From the NCBI GenBank assembly GCA_039000515.1, contig JBCFYV010000012.1, positions 12,089,068 to 12,153,067 on the forward strand: 64,000 nucleotides of DNA, in the 5' to 3' direction. How positions within the stretch are numbered: the first letter of the stretch is position 1; the number at the start of each line of letters is the position of its first letter. The position numbers and the translations under genes were made by a program. A model generated the notes under the pieces. The model worked only from the letters and a program-made list of their open reading frames with translations. It searched no databases and was not told the origin of the DNA. Source of the stretch: Timema cristinae. Lineage: Eukaryota > Arthropoda > Insecta > Phasmatodea > Timematidae. Of the stretch, positions 31,963-44,628 are shown one piece after another.

Positions 31963-34033
31963 AAGTGGTTCTTATCTTTACAAAAAAAATTTTTATTGTA
32001 CATTAATAAGCATTATAATAGTGAAAATAAAGAGGACACAAAATAGGGGTGGGTGTGTGAAGAAGTGGAAATTTCATAAATACGACGAGAGTTATTTGTA
32101 TTTTGGTTTTACATTGACAGCTGTCAACGATGAAAAGACCGCAGTGTGTGCTGTGTCTGAAAGTTTTAGCACCAGAGTTCATACTTCTAAGTAAGCTAAA
32201 ACGCCATTTAAAAACCAATCATTGAAACATGGAAAGTTAAGAGAGTTAATAGAATCACAACAACAAGAAAGTAACTTTTCTCAGAAGGTGGCAATATCAA
32301 GCAAGGCCTTGCTAGCATCATACAAGATTGTATATAGAGTCGCAAAGTGTAAAAAGCCACATAACTAACTCTACTGGCTGCTTTATATTTAGTTAACATG
32401 ATGATTGGGGAGTCTGCGGGGAATCTGATTTCAAATGTACTGTACCTTTGTCTAACAATACTATCAGTCGCAGAATCTAGCACATGGAGGAGGATCTGAA
32501 TGATCAATTAATTGAAAAAATAAAAGGGAAGAATCTTGGGGTGCAGATGGATGAGGCCATGGACAGTAATAATGATGCACATTTGATTTGCTATGTACGT
32601 TATATAGATGGAAATTACATTGTAGAAGACTTAATTTTTTTTTGTAAAAGTATCACGCAACTACAAAGACTCAAAACTTGTTCAAGATCTTGGACATATT
32701 TACAGTTGAAAATAATTTGGAGTGGACAAAGTGCGCTGGGGTCTGTACTTATGTTGGTTGTTCGATGTCTGACCATTATGGAGGATTATAGATGCTTATT
32801 TGCTTAAGCTCCAGATTCACCATGGAACCATTGCATCATTCTCAGATAAGCTCTCGCATCGAAGAAGCTGAGTCTTCCATTGAATATAGTCTTAGAATGT
32901 GTGGTAAGTGAGGTAATCTTTATAAAATCTCGACCAATGAAATAAAGGTTAATTCACAAAATTGTGTGAGGACATGAAAGCCAAAATCACGTTTTTGTTG
33001 TATTACTGCTCCTGATGGCTCTCTCGTGGCAATGTATTTTCCCGTAAGTTTTAATTAAGGCAGGAAATGTACACTTTTCTTGCAGAGGAAAAATACAAGT
33101 ATGCCAAACACGTCACGGAAACGGATTTTTTTTGGGTAAAACTAGCACTCTTATGTGATATTTTTGAAAAGTTATATATGCTGAAACTTTCCCTGCAGGG
33201 AAGCAACATGCACATTTTTAAATTCGTCGAGAAAATTTCAGCTTTCAGAAAAAATTACAGCAATGGAGAAGAAAAATGAATGAAGACTATAGGAAAGATT
33301 GTTTCCCTTTGTTAAATCAGTTTGTGATCTCCAATTAAAGTGATTTATCTCGCAAAATAAAATCTGATTTTGAAGAGCAGGTACCACAGCTTATCAATTG
33401 GTTTGAAAAATACTACGAAGAAAATTAAATCGATAAGTTCACTTGGATTCAGGTCCCATTCAGGACCGAAGCTCTATCTGAATTTACTTATTTAGAGAAG
33501 AAAACCTTATTGAACTGTCTTGCGGCAGTACACTGAAAATAAAATTCACACCATAGAAATGACTTTGTATGTAAGTAAAAAAAAAAGAATATCTGCTACT
33601 AAGTGGTAAAGCCCAGTGAATCTTAAATCCATTTGCAACATCATATTTGTGTGAAGTTGGGTTTTCGGCGGTTTCTGTGATAAAAATCAAGTATAGTTAG
33701 AAAATCAACGTGGAACAAGAAATGAGGGTGGCTTAGTCCAGTTTGATTACAATATTTGAGAAGATGCGCAGTGAACAATAGGCTCACCCCTATCCCATTG
33801 ATTAAGATTTATTTATTCAATGATTTGATTGTTCAAAATATGTATCAATTTAATACTATTTACATAAATTGTTTGCGAATTTTAAATATGTGCAAATGTT
33901 AAGTAGTTATATGTTCAGACTTTGGGAACCGTGGAGAATCCTGAGAAACTAAGGGTGCTGTGAACCAAAGAATATTTGGATACCACCGAGACACTAAGTG
34001 TGCCATTAACTAAAATAGATTTAGAAACCACTG
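31963..34033 (+). mobile_element. Decayed hAT transposon (approximate ends)
   Basis: Ends are inferred from AAGTGGTTCTTATCTTTA at the left and TAGATTTAGAAACCACTG at the right, which read as degenerate inverted termini of the hAT type CAGTGGTT. No 8-bp target duplication was found. It encloses the transposase remnant at about 32125-33790. Confidence 0.6.
32125..33790 (+). pseudogene. hAT transposase remnant (ZBED5/FAM200-like)
   Basis: A cut-and-paste transposase broken by several stops and frameshifts, but the order of landmarks is clear. An N-terminal BED zinc finger lies at about 32130-32220 (C-x2-C and H-x4-H). Then comes a longer intact piece at 32484-32640 with QMDEAMDSN and a YVRYIDG motif, the region with the first catalytic-type Asp. 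The piece at 33067-33279 carries DIFEKL. The C-terminal dimerisation part is at about 33640-33730 (LCEVGFSAVS and NVEQEMRVA). Similarity to the ZBED5/SCAND3/FAM200 branch of hAT is from memory and should be searched. It is not functional. Confidence 0.85.
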
Positions 34034-34256
34034 GTATATACAGTACTCGTTGTAATGAAAGTGCACACGCCAAGGACAGAGATTACACAAGCCTAGCTGT
34101 TGGAATGAATCATTAACCCTACTGTCCTGGGGAATTCTAGGGAAGGAGGGGGCCTTTACAACTGTAAGGACAACGTTCCCCGCTAAATTACTGTTAGCTC
34201 TTGTCGTTATTCTCTCCCTGATTTAAAACTCTCCTTAGTTTAATATAGAAACACTA

Positions 34257-34300
34257 TAAATATATATATATATAATATATATATATATATAGTTATATAT
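34257..34300. repeat. (TA)n microsatellite
   Basis: Imperfect TA run abutting the left arm of the inverted repeat at 34294. Confidence 0.9.
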
Positions 34301-34818
34301 AGCCCAAGACCCACCACCGAGGTTGGCCCGTCAACAGTTAATCAGTATTGAGGTGAGGGAACAAGGCTGGTGACTACAGATGATACTTTCTTAGGGTCTC
34401 ATGAAAATGACATTAATCCCATGAGTGAACTATATCAGCTGGCGTAGACTCCACAGGATATATATATATATATATATACAAATATACACACACACAAGTA
34501 AACAAAAACTAATTTAAAATCTTAATATATTTACTTACAGTTTTTATTCATTTAGCTAAAGCCAGCTTGGTATGCAATTGTCTGTGTTATCTCCTGGCCT
34601 AAGTAGCGTCGTGCTTTCTCACTGGAGGTGCCAGCTATTCATTATTGTGAATATCCTGTGGAGTCTACGCCAGCTGATATAGTTCACTCATGGGATTAAT
34701 GTCATTTTCATGAGACCCTAAGAAAGTATCATCTGTAGTCACCAGCCTTGTTCCCTCACCTCAATACTGATTAACTGTTGACGGGCCAACCTCGGTGGTG
34801 GGTCTTGGGCTATATATA
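34294..34818. repeat. Perfect 168-bp inverted repeat with 189-bp spacer
   Basis: 34294-34461 is the exact reverse complement of 34651-34818 by direct reading, with no indel. The spacer (34462-34650) carries TA/CA runs. The arms have no coding content that I recognise. The structure could extrude as a cruciform or be transcribed into a long hairpin RNA. It lies between the hAT relic and the gypsy relic. Confidence 0.95.
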
Positions 34819-34839
34819 GCTTTAGCATGTTGAAGGGGA

Positions 34840-37450
34840 CTATATGGCGTTTTCATGGGCTTAGTGTGTATTGAAAATGGTACGTTACATCCGCTAGTCT
34901 TTTCCTGACCACACAGGGACTCTTTCATAGTTTGTGTAGCTTAAGAGTAAATCCCTACTTTATTGCTGGCGTGTGTACCCACACTTCATCACCTACTTAA
35001 AATCTTCTTTTTCCTGATCAGCGGTGGTCTTTTCAATCCCACTTTAAGATTTTTGTGGACTTGTTCATATGGTGATTTTAGGTGATTGCGGGGTTCCACT
35101 GTTTATGAAGTGTGATTAAATCTTTCCAACTATCCATCTCAAATTGGTTGCTACACTTTCATTCACGATTTCACAATATGTAACATATCTCAGAAGGGTC
35201 TAATTACTGTCCCGTTGGAGTTTCTGCCTTGGTTGGTGTGAAGTTCAGTGGGGACATCAAGCCTAATGACAAATTAATCCAACAAAACTCTTTCCATAGT
35301 AACTGCCTTCTGATTTGCCAGCGATTAAAATAGTCTGATAACACTAATTACCTTCCTGCTTGGCTTTATCCTCGGAAAAGGGCCTAATATATCGCTAACC
35401 GCCCGTTGCAGTTGTTCACCAACCTGAAACTTCTGTAGTGGGGCCCTAGCTGTTGTATGAGTTTCCCAGCTGCAAAATCAGGGCCTTGCTGGACCAACGC
35501 TGTGGTGTCACAGTTGAATATCAATCCAATAAAAACGTGAGCGGACATTTTTAATTGTCATGTTGGTAACTAAATGACCTCTCGTGGGTGTGTCATTAAT
35601 ACTGCTAAGAACTTCTTTTTTATGCACTCGTGGGACTACCAGCTTAAGTATATGGGTGTTTACATTTTTTTCATGAGTCAGTAAAAATAGCTGGTGGTCC
35701 CACTGAGCCACAAACTTGTTGTGGCTCTCTCAAGAGTAACGGCGTCTTCGTGGGGTTGATGGTTGTTAACGTCTGTACACTGTATAACATGCCCGATCGC
35801 TATATCTTCTACTTGCAGCTGACGTACCTCATCAGGGTTCCACACAGAAATTGATAAAACTATGGGTGTGACTTTTGCATTCTGGAAATAAATAGGGGTT
35901 GTGGCTTACTTAGCGTCCCCACACCGTAGTTTGCACGAGTTTCCACGGTTGTGCTTCTGGATTGAGGAAAACTTGAGCTGTCGTCATATCAAAATTGTCA
36001 TCCACCCGTTGGCTGTATTTAAAGTCCGTAAATGTCACCGTGTTTACCACCTGGTCGATGATCTATTCCATAGTTGAATTGCGATAGACGCTCTAGAAAC
36101 CGAGCTACTTGACCTCTAGGTTATTTGAAATTTTGGAGTAAAACTGGTGCTTGCTCTATTGTCTGTGCGCACATGAAAAAATTAGCTTCCTTCAAAAGAA
36201 AAGACGTAGTCAATAAAAAAGGACTAATGTTTTTCAAGGTGTCGCAAAATACTGCCTCTCTGTCTTAGCAGGGATGCAGTTCCAATAAGAAATAAATTTC
36301 TCTACCAACTTGAATCTAATTACTTCTCTGTTTCCAGCTGCGCTTGCATCACAATCCACCAACCATTCACACTACGGATGGGTAAACCCAAAAGACTCTC
36401 GTTTTCTTTGAAGCGCCTAAAAGGATGCTTCAATAGTTGAATCAAACATGATCGGCACTCCTGGGCGCAGCAATTAGAGCAAAGTTCTGGATGTAACGTC
36501 ATTAGTATCCAGCATCTCCAAAAAAGAGTTCACTTCTTTCGGAGTTATAGAAATGGACCAAGATTCAACCTTATTTCATTTATCTTTTGATGTAGCGGTC
36601 CCCTTCCCTGATATTTTGTGATCTAGAAAAGTAATCTGGTCACGCATATTTTTACCTTTCCATGGTTTGATTTTGAGGCCAATCTAGCTTATTCGTTTTA
36701 AAACGTCACCCAAATGTTCCTTGTGTTGTTTCTTATCCCAGTTCCATATTGCCACATCATCTATGTGGGGAAAGTCAAATTTTACACTTGACATCTATTA
36801 ACACTAAATCCATGAGGCGTTGGAGGGTAGCCAGAACATTACAAAGGCCATGACTCTGTACGTTAAATTTGTAGAGGCCCTATGCTGTCACTAATGCTGT
36901 TTTTTGGTGTCTTCAGATGATATCTAGACTTGATTATAGGCAAACACCATGTCGATTGATGAAAGCATGTTGCTCTTGACAATACCTAGAGTATGTTAAT
37001 GTAGCATTGAGTATCTCCTCAAAATACTGCTTTACTAGAGGAATAGGCTTAGCCAGCCACTCTGGAAGAGAAGGTGCGGAGATATATTTGTTGAGGGTAT
37101 TATCCCTAAAAGAAGCATTTGCCTTTTTGATACATGGATCATATTTGAAAATAGATTCCCCACTTTAAAAAAAATCATATTCTGCCACATTAATTTTGAG
37201 GCAGTCTAGATGAAACCTTGCTTTACAAAAGCCGGAATACCAAATAAATCTTTGTCTGCCAAAAAATGGTCCGGAACATTGGGCACACTTTTCCTCAATT
37301 CTCGGAATATTGAACAAATCAGCATACCAGGCCTGAGGATAGGCAAACTCACACATAAAAAACCAGCACAAGTAAATGGGTCACTTGCATATTTTAGTAA
37401 AAACACGTCCACTCATGGCTTTTGCCAACAGACTGATTTACAATAATAAT
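34840..37450 (-). pseudogene. Decayed Ty3/gypsy pol, minus strand
   Basis: Reading from high to low coordinates. RT core at about 37000-36780 with GLYKFNV-like and LQRLMD-like motifs. The YxDD box has become HIDD near 36762. A thumb segment lies near 36640. RNase H remnants near 36350-36240 read DCDASAAG and TERQYFAT. The integrase zinc-binding part (H-x6-GH style) is at 35508-35711, and integrase core pieces lie at 35420-35200 (ILGPFP, then a catalytic-region TNQGRN where an Asp has been lost). Many stops and indels. It belongs to a different lineage from the intact element, and no LTRs were identified. A 68-codon Cys-rich frame at 37165-37371 lies at its 5' side and may be part of it. Confidence 0.85.
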
Positions 37451-39120
37451 ATTAATATTAATAATGTTAATAATAATATGAATTGGCTCTGAGAATACTC
37501 CCACTACGAAACACTAAAATAAATAAAGAGTGCTTAAATATAACAACTTAATAAACTACCTTTCTTTGCACATAATTTTGTGTGATATTACTGCACGCAC
37601 CGCATACCACCAGTGTAACATGGCTTTATTACATAGTTAATATATACATTATACACTATACGTTGCAATAGCTCACACTACAAGGGCAGAGCTCACACTA
37701 ACCTAGCAGCTGGAAAAACCTTCAACCCTTTTCATCCTCGTGGGTACTAGGAAAGGAGGGGCTATGTGCTGTTACAAGATATGCAAGGGCAGCGCTCCCC
37801 ACTATCTGCCCGTCAACTCTTGTCGCTACAATTGCAACAATTTCTTCATATTGTATTGATACAAGGAATGGAAAAATTAAATTATATTTTTTGGTGTTCA
37901 TTGAAACAATTCCTATACGTAAGCAACCAAATCTTAATGCAAGGAGCACAAAAATGTAAACAATTTATTTTGGTTCCTTACTACAGGAAGTTGTTAATGT
38001 ATGGATCTTTGAGATATAAAACATTACCCTCACCTAATACTTGTCTGAAATGATGTTTTTCATGGTTAAGATGACTCGCTGAAAAAAAGAGTTAATTTAC
38101 TTGATTTAAATGGGAGTAAATCCACGGGAAAACTCTAGTATTTAAATAAAAATGCTTGAATAGTCCTTTAAAAATATGTCTCCATTAATTTTTATTTTTT
38201 CGTCCCCGCATATCACTTTTCGTTAAGATTGTACGCATACGTACAACACCTAATTTCATAGCTGAGGGAAATGCAGGTCTTATGGAGAAAAGATTTATCT
38301 TCGCTTCTCTATCTGTTACCTGTTGCAAACCTTCTAGCTTTCGGTTGACGGGAAGTGAGGGGGGAGGGTTTACTTGGAAATCCTTCTTTGCAAGCAATAC
38401 GGCATGGGGAGGTTGGGGGGTTCAATTAACAGGCAAAAACCTTTCCTATCAGTGTAAAGCCTTTTCTAGAAACATTATCTATTTCCACAATAGTATTTCT
38501 TTCAAGATTTAAGACTATTAACTTTATCTATTCCCCACGTAATTATACTTTAAACAATTTTATGTATAAAGCTTTTTTCCTCATAATTAATATACAAACA
38601 AATACCTATTACAACATACACTTTATACTAAATGCTATAAATTACCTTCTTACTTGTTCTTAATCAAAAACTAAGGAAGGTCACTATCAATATCAATCAA
38701 AGATATAATTTTCTTTAGGGTAGGCAATTCACTGTTACGGTAAAGTGAATTTACCTTTCTGCGAATTCTGCTTGAGTAAAAGTGTCATATTTATCCAAAC
38801 GCTTCCTTTGAGTGCAATTATTTCCTTTTTATATTGGTGTCAGTAACTTTCCCTTAGTTTTCCATTCTTGTTTTTTAGATATTACTTACTAACTTATAAG
38901 ATACATCAGTAGCTTCTGCAGTTGCCATTGCCACTCGATTTACTGAACAAGTTCCGTCTTAATGAAAATAGATGTAGACTCTTAAAACACTATGGCCCTT
39001 TCTTTACTACTTAATATTCTCCTCTTGGAATGTAATTTTTGTAACAAGCTGGAGATCCCATAATTTGTGTTATATTTTAACTGTTAACAATACATTATTA
39101 TTCAAATAAATATATTAATA
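37451..39120. other. AT-rich DNA, nothing recognised
   Basis: Several short frames without motifs (37766-38053, 38282-38512). Confidence 0.45.
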
Positions 39121-39139
39121 TGAACATAAAACTATAATT

Positions 39140-39515
39140 CCATGACCTTACGCATGGTCAGGGAAAACCTGGAAAGGTCAAGGAATTTTTGAATGACAGG
39201 GAAAACCGGGAAATGTCAGGAAATTTTACTAAGAATAAGGAAAAATCAGGGAATTAAAAAATATCTAAAATATACCATTAATTTCACAACTAAACACTAA
39301 AACAAAAGTTAAGAATACCTAAATAAAATAACATTTTAATTTTGTAAATAACTTATAAAACCGTTTATGTTAAGTAATACAAACTTTTTTAATATGTAAT
39401 CAATAATAAATAAAACAAAAGTCATCATTCATCATTAAAATTGGAAAAAATTAGTCAGAAAAAATCGAAAAATGTTGCCTGGAAAACCTGGAATAGTCAG
39501 GTAATTTTGTAAAAA
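39140..39515 (+). repeat. Degenerate periodic repeat of GGAAAACC(T/G)GGAA type
   Basis: At least three related phrases: CAGGGAAAACCTGGAAAGGT (about 39160), CAGGGAAAACCGGGAAATGT (about 39198) and TGGAAAACCTGGAATAGTCA (about 39480). The interval between them is A-rich. The phrase is common in animal genomes to my recollection; its function is unknown. Confidence 0.6.
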
Positions 39516-39799
39516 TACACACAAAATCTTAATGTGATCAATAACAAATATTTTTCTACACAGAGTACTAATAAAGTATGAGTGTTTATTTAATGTTTTT
39601 GAGCTATCTATTAGGAACACGAGGCTCAGACTACTGTAACTTTACTACTGTGCTGGAGGAAGAAGCACCAATTACTGGCAACAATGACAGCCCAGGATTG
39701 CCAAATTTGATATACATTCAAAGGAAGACTGAGCACGGAAAACAAAAGAATGACAATGTTGTCGTTCAATAATAAGCATGCAGTTCACTCAGCAATTAA

Positions 39800-40003
39800 A
39801 TTAGGTGTAATCACGTCAATAATACTATAAATGAGGAAGGTGAATTTAGAGAAAGCATAACAGCACTTTCGCTGAGGGAGAATGGAACAACATTTGTGAA
39901 AAACAACCCTCAGTGCACACAAACGTGATTTGAACCTAAATTTACCTGTCATTAATAAATCCAGTCTATTGTGAGAGTGACCTTAGACATTTACACCACC
40001 GTA
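39800..40003 (-). mobile_element. SINE family B, minus strand
   Basis: GAGGAAGGTGAATTTAGAG body and ACAAACGTGATTTGAACC head complement; the tail is eroded. Confidence 0.7.
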
Positions 40004-40376
40004 GTAGGTAAAATAATTTTCCAGTAACGTCTTATCAAAGTTAAAACTGAACTAGTATCCGATTCAGATAGAAAGGAACTTTTAAAAGTTACATAAATTA
40101 CATAACTAAATTTTACTTGTCATGGTATCTTCTACTGTCACTTTTTATAAATAGCATAGTATATATTAAATCAAACTTAAGGCCTATGTTAAGATATATA
40201 TAATCGTTGAGCCCAAAACAATAGATTAAGTTTTTTTTCTCTCTTAAAGGTTCTTACTACCTGAATCCTACAATATATAAATCCGTCAAAATTATTATTG
40301 ATTAATTTTGTCTTAAGTGCTACCATATAAAACTTGTCCATGCACATATATTTTTTACAAAGCAGCTTATCCAAAT

Positions 40377-40784
40377 TTATCTCTTTTCAGGGCAGTTCAT
40401 TATTTCCGTGTGAATTTCCCGCTTGAGCACGGGAATGTAAGTGAACAATATTTCAGCGGAACGTACGAAGACGCACGACATGTTGTCTGCTATTGACGCG
40501 AGTATGCTCATTCCAGTCTGGCGTTTTCTTTGATATCTCACACAAGCACCGTCACGCTGCTGCTGATAACCAATTTGCTTTGGGGGAAAGGAATTTCTCA
40601 TATATGAGCAATATCGGAATTCTCTAAACACTTTGTTGCCGACGTGACTTTTCAATACAAGGCCCGTCATTGATTGGCATGCAGGCCACTGAAACAAGAT
40701 ATATTTTTCAATAACAAAAACCAATAAAAAATATATCTGAAATTGATGGCGCTCATTAACCTCTTTTATTAAACAGAAACGCAT
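40377..40784 (-). CDS. Open frame of 135 codons, unidentified
   Basis: Starts at a true ATG and is among the longest frames outside the LTR element. Mixed composition with several Cys and Arg-rich segments; no domain, signal peptide or membrane span is recognised. In DNA this AT-rich a frame of this length is uncommon but can arise by chance. The following 500 bp hold nothing recognisable. Confidence 0.2.
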   Translation of the reverse strand: MRFCLIKEVNERHQFQIYFLLVFVIEKYILFQWPACQSMTGLVLKSHVGNKVFREFRYCSYMRNSFPPKQIGYQQQRDGACVRYQRKRQTGMSILASIADNMSCVFVRSAEILFTYIPVLKREIHTEIMNCPEKR

Positions 40785-41389
40785 TTCTGGGGTGATTTAA
40801 TGCTGGTATCACGCTCAGCCTAACGTCCATGTAACTTAACGGTTATATTTGTATCTTTAAATGTAAGCCACCACGATGCGCCTAGCATTAACGTTGAAAT
40901 GTTAATTTCCTTTAACGAGGAGTGGTCCGGGAGATAAATTTTATGTTACGTTACGTTAAAGTGTACCACGTGCTCCCGTAAGGCAATAATATCGCGAGCA
41001 ACGTCAACATGTCTGCCTAGTACTTCGTTTATATGTTTATGCGTATAGACACATTCTTTAGTTTACTTAATTCATCCAAGTTTCTCGAATACCAAAAGTT
41101 TGACTTTTGATAACACTATTTTGCAATAATTCCTTTAAAGTGGACTATTTGTATTCAAACTACGGTTTTATTCAGTTAATACGTTGCGTAACTTATCTCC
41201 TGATCACACGTAATTCTTCTTTACATTATTTGAACTTTAAGTGGACGTTATGTTGATCGTGAACGCGAAATAACACAATAGGTTATTTAAAATAATCGAC
41301 ACCTCTAATAGATGAGTAATTAACAACTTATTATAAATTGAATGGTTAGGCACACTAGCCTTAATTAATCAATCAATATTAAATTGTAT
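40785..41389. other. Unassigned AT-rich DNA
   Basis: No supported feature. Confidence 0.45.
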
Positions 41390-41775
41390 AGAAGGTGAGA
41401 AAATAAAGGTGTAAATTCACCTGAATAAAAACTAGCCCTCAGTGAACTTGGATGTGATTAAAACTGATGCTTCCCCGTTGACGGCAAGCGTGTGCAACTG
41501 CGGGTACAAATGGGCGTACTCACACCTCAGACTTCACTCACTTGTAATGAGCTCTGAATGACTCAAGGAATATTTATCTTTCACGGGGTTTAAATCCTGG
41601 CCGAGTGCACTAAGGGGTGTTTTTCCACGTGTGATTTATCACTGCCCGTGCTAAATCGATCTATTTATTTACTCTAACAGGGTAAGAGCTGAGGAAAATA
41701 TATTTCACGGAAATATACCCTTATTTTCGCGGAGGGAGATTGTTAAACTATTTAGTGAAAAATACTTCAGAATAT
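41390..41775. repeat. Nested SINE family B fragments
   Basis: A minus-strand fragment at 41390-41520, a plus-strand head fragment at 41530-41640 (GGGGTTTAAATCCTGGCCG, then GTGCACTAAGGGGTG), and another minus-strand body/tail fragment at 41641-41775 (CTGCCCGTGCTAAATCG). They look like serial insertions into one another. Confidence 0.5.
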
Positions 41776-43119
41776 CTAGTCTAGGATAAAGTTCCGACCA
41801 CTATTGAACCAGACAAGACAATATCGATGGTGTTATGACGTAGGAAAGCCAATCTTACAGTTAATGACACTTGGCAGTGAAAGGGATGATATATGGCGCC
41901 TGCATTTCTCAGTAGTACACCATCGTCTCTTTCTCCTATTTCCTCGCTCCTTCTGACTTTCATTTGCATGAGTAGTTGAGGAGACAAAACTTGGCTTGAT
42001 GTCATATTGTGACATAAACTTGCAACAATCACAAATTGCGAGATTGCGGATAACCCAGCCGGGTAGAATAACGTGGTGCAAAAAATTAAATAGTATTTAC
42101 ATTCAACCGATACAACATTAATAAAGAAAGTGTTAGGTTCCAAAAGGTTAACAGATTTATCTAATACATTTGAACTTGTTTATAATAAATACGAGTACTG
42201 ACAAGATTTATTTGTTATAACCATTACTTAATATATAAGTTAAATTCCCCTCATATGTTTTTAATTCTCAATAACTTGATAAAAAGGAAGATTCATAAAA
42301 CAGATCAAATATTAGAGATAAAAAATTGCATAATAACCACCTTATATATTATTTGTGTTACTATGTTATTAATATACAAAGAAACCTTTCTACAGACACC
42401 AATATTTATTGTAAAACGTTCTAACTAAATACAAATTTCGACTTTCTTGTGAATCAAGAGATACATTCTTTTGTCAGTACACGTTCGTCCGATGGAAGGG
42501 TTAGTTACTAACTTATTTTGTGGTCGTGGTCTTTGGGTAAAGTGGGGGAGCTGGTCCGTAGGCTAGTCCTGGAGAGATAGGTATAGTGTGGACGGTATCT
42601 AAGTACAAGGCAAGCTTATAATCTGGCATATTATTTGATGCAGGTAGTCATAAAAGGTTCCCCCATTTACTTTTGTCTAGTCAAAAAATTCGGTATTTTC
42701 AATTATCTGAGCCATTAATAATGTTTGCATTCTGTATTTACATGGTTACCAATATCTGTGTGTTACATCAGTGTTTTCTGCTAGTTATAAAAGCGAAACA
42801 TTGTACGTGATATACGTGTGAATTAAAACAATAAGGGATTTCTGCTCATTACAGTCGTCATCTCGTTATTTATTTACTGTTTACAACCAATCCTACGCTT
42901 CCTTACATACATATTTGTAATGATTTCTGGAAGTAAAAAGATTGTAACAGATTACAACTTATGATTATTTATTATTTATGATTATCAATTATTGATTTTT
43001 TTAAACCTTAAATATTAATATATTGGACTTATTATTTTGTGGCATAACATATTACTGCGCCAAGCCCTTAATATTCATATAATGTCTTTGGCAGTCAATG
43101 TGTTTGTAGAGAGAAACTC
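41776..43119. other. AT-rich DNA, nothing recognised
   Basis: A 120-codon minus-strand frame (41781-42143) overlaps another frame; neither has a motif. Confidence 0.4.
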
Positions 43120-43229
43120 GCTTGTCTCGTAAGGGGCTCCACCCCTTAACCCCCAATGAGGTTTATTTGCAAGTGGATGTAAACTTATGTAATTACAAAT
43201 AAGTATTTTGATAGGTCTTACCGTTTAGC

Positions 43230-43425
43230 CACAAGAGACCTCCAAAGAAAGGTCCGCCCCGACTTTCCAGTTGCTACGCCCTTTTAATTTTTTTTCGGGA
43301 GTTAAAAATTAAAATTGGTAACTTTTTGGAATTTTCCCATCGGTTACAGGCTAGAAGTTATAAGTTTACCACATTTCAAGTTTACCCCTCATCTGGAATT
43401 GGGTAAACATTAATGTCAGTGAGTG
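43230..43425 (+). repeat. Fragment resembling a non-LTR element 3' end
   Basis: CTACGCCC near the left, a TACCACATTTCAAGTTTACC phrase, and GTCAGTGAGTGAGTC at the end resemble 3' tails of RTE-type non-LTR elements or their non-autonomous relatives as I recall them. Confidence 0.35.
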
Positions 43426-43619
43426 AGTCAGCCGTGTGGCTTTATAGTAGTATAATACCACTGGACTAAAGACTCGTGTTTCATCATAAGTTTTCAAAGC
43501 TGATAATTTACCCTATCCTGTTCACGCCTTAATTCTGTGACAGTCTATTTAGGATTTATAATATATATTAATCCATGGGAACAGGATAAAATACATTTTA
43601 ATCAAAGCAACACCCGTAT

Positions 43620-43840
43620 TGGTGAGCATGAGAACTAAATGTTAGGCTCATCTAGTTTGGTTTTTCGGTGACGGAGAGGTAGAGATTTGAATTTCAGCCA
43701 GGTGTATCGTGTGTTTTTTCCTAAATGTTTTCAAAATATTATTTCCACGAAAATACGTGCGCATTTTCTATGAATTCTACCTTCATCACAAGCGTAATTA
43801 AAATACGTGTAAGTTAGATGGTTAGTAAGACGTGGTAAAA
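43620..43840 (+). mobile_element. SINE family B, plus strand, degenerate
   Basis: CTCATCTAGTTTGGTTTTTC, a B-box-like GAGATTTGAATTTCAGCC, CTACCTTCATCACAAGCG and TAGTAAGACGTGG in order. Confidence 0.65.
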
Positions 43841-44577
43841 TAACACGTTGAATCCATCATAACTCCTACGTATAAGAACATTGTAGCTGAAGATATCTCC
43901 CAAGTTTTCCAACTTGGAGCTGTACATACTATTATCTTAGATCACGGGGTACATTTGACTGTCATCATCATCCTCATCCTCATCATCATCCTCCTCCTCC
44001 TCATCATCACCGTATAGTCACAATCCCACAAGAATGTAGGCCTTGCTGTTCTGTTTCTTTTCCAATTGGACATTGTCACTTTAAAGGTCTGCCAAGTATT
44101 CCTTTTTATGTCATTTTGATAATTTATAGTTTTTTGGGCGATAACGCAGAAGAATTTTATCAAATGTTCTGAGCGAGGACCACTTCAAATAGTTTATAGA
44201 GACATCCAAATATCAACATTTCTAATGGAAGACCATCCCAAGCAGGTTCAAGAGGTATCTAATTTAAAAAAGATCCAGTCGAAGACCTTGCTAAATGAGG
44301 TGCCCAAAGTTTAAACAAATCTCACTGAAAGATAATTAATTAATGGGTTTTAGAAGAATTTAATATTCAAATATTATATCAAGGAAGGCCCCAGACCCCC
44401 ACTTTGGCTTAGGGGCTAAACCCCTTGAATACATTTTTCTGCTAATAACTGTCCTATCTACATAAATAAGGTTCCACCACAATTAAACCTGAAATTATTG
44501 TATAATTTTTTCATTCTTTTTATGAGCCAACAATATAAATCCCGTTTTTTCCCCTAGAAAGTGTTAACATTTCATAT

Positions 44578-44628
44578 ATATTATTATATTATATATATAT
44601 ATAATATATATATATATATATAATATAT
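44578..44628. repeat. (TA)n microsatellite
   Basis: Imperfect TA run. Confidence 0.9.

Noticed and set aside
43942..44163. Met/Arg-rich minus-strand frame
   Set aside because: Comes from a CATCATCCTCCTCC-type simple repeat.
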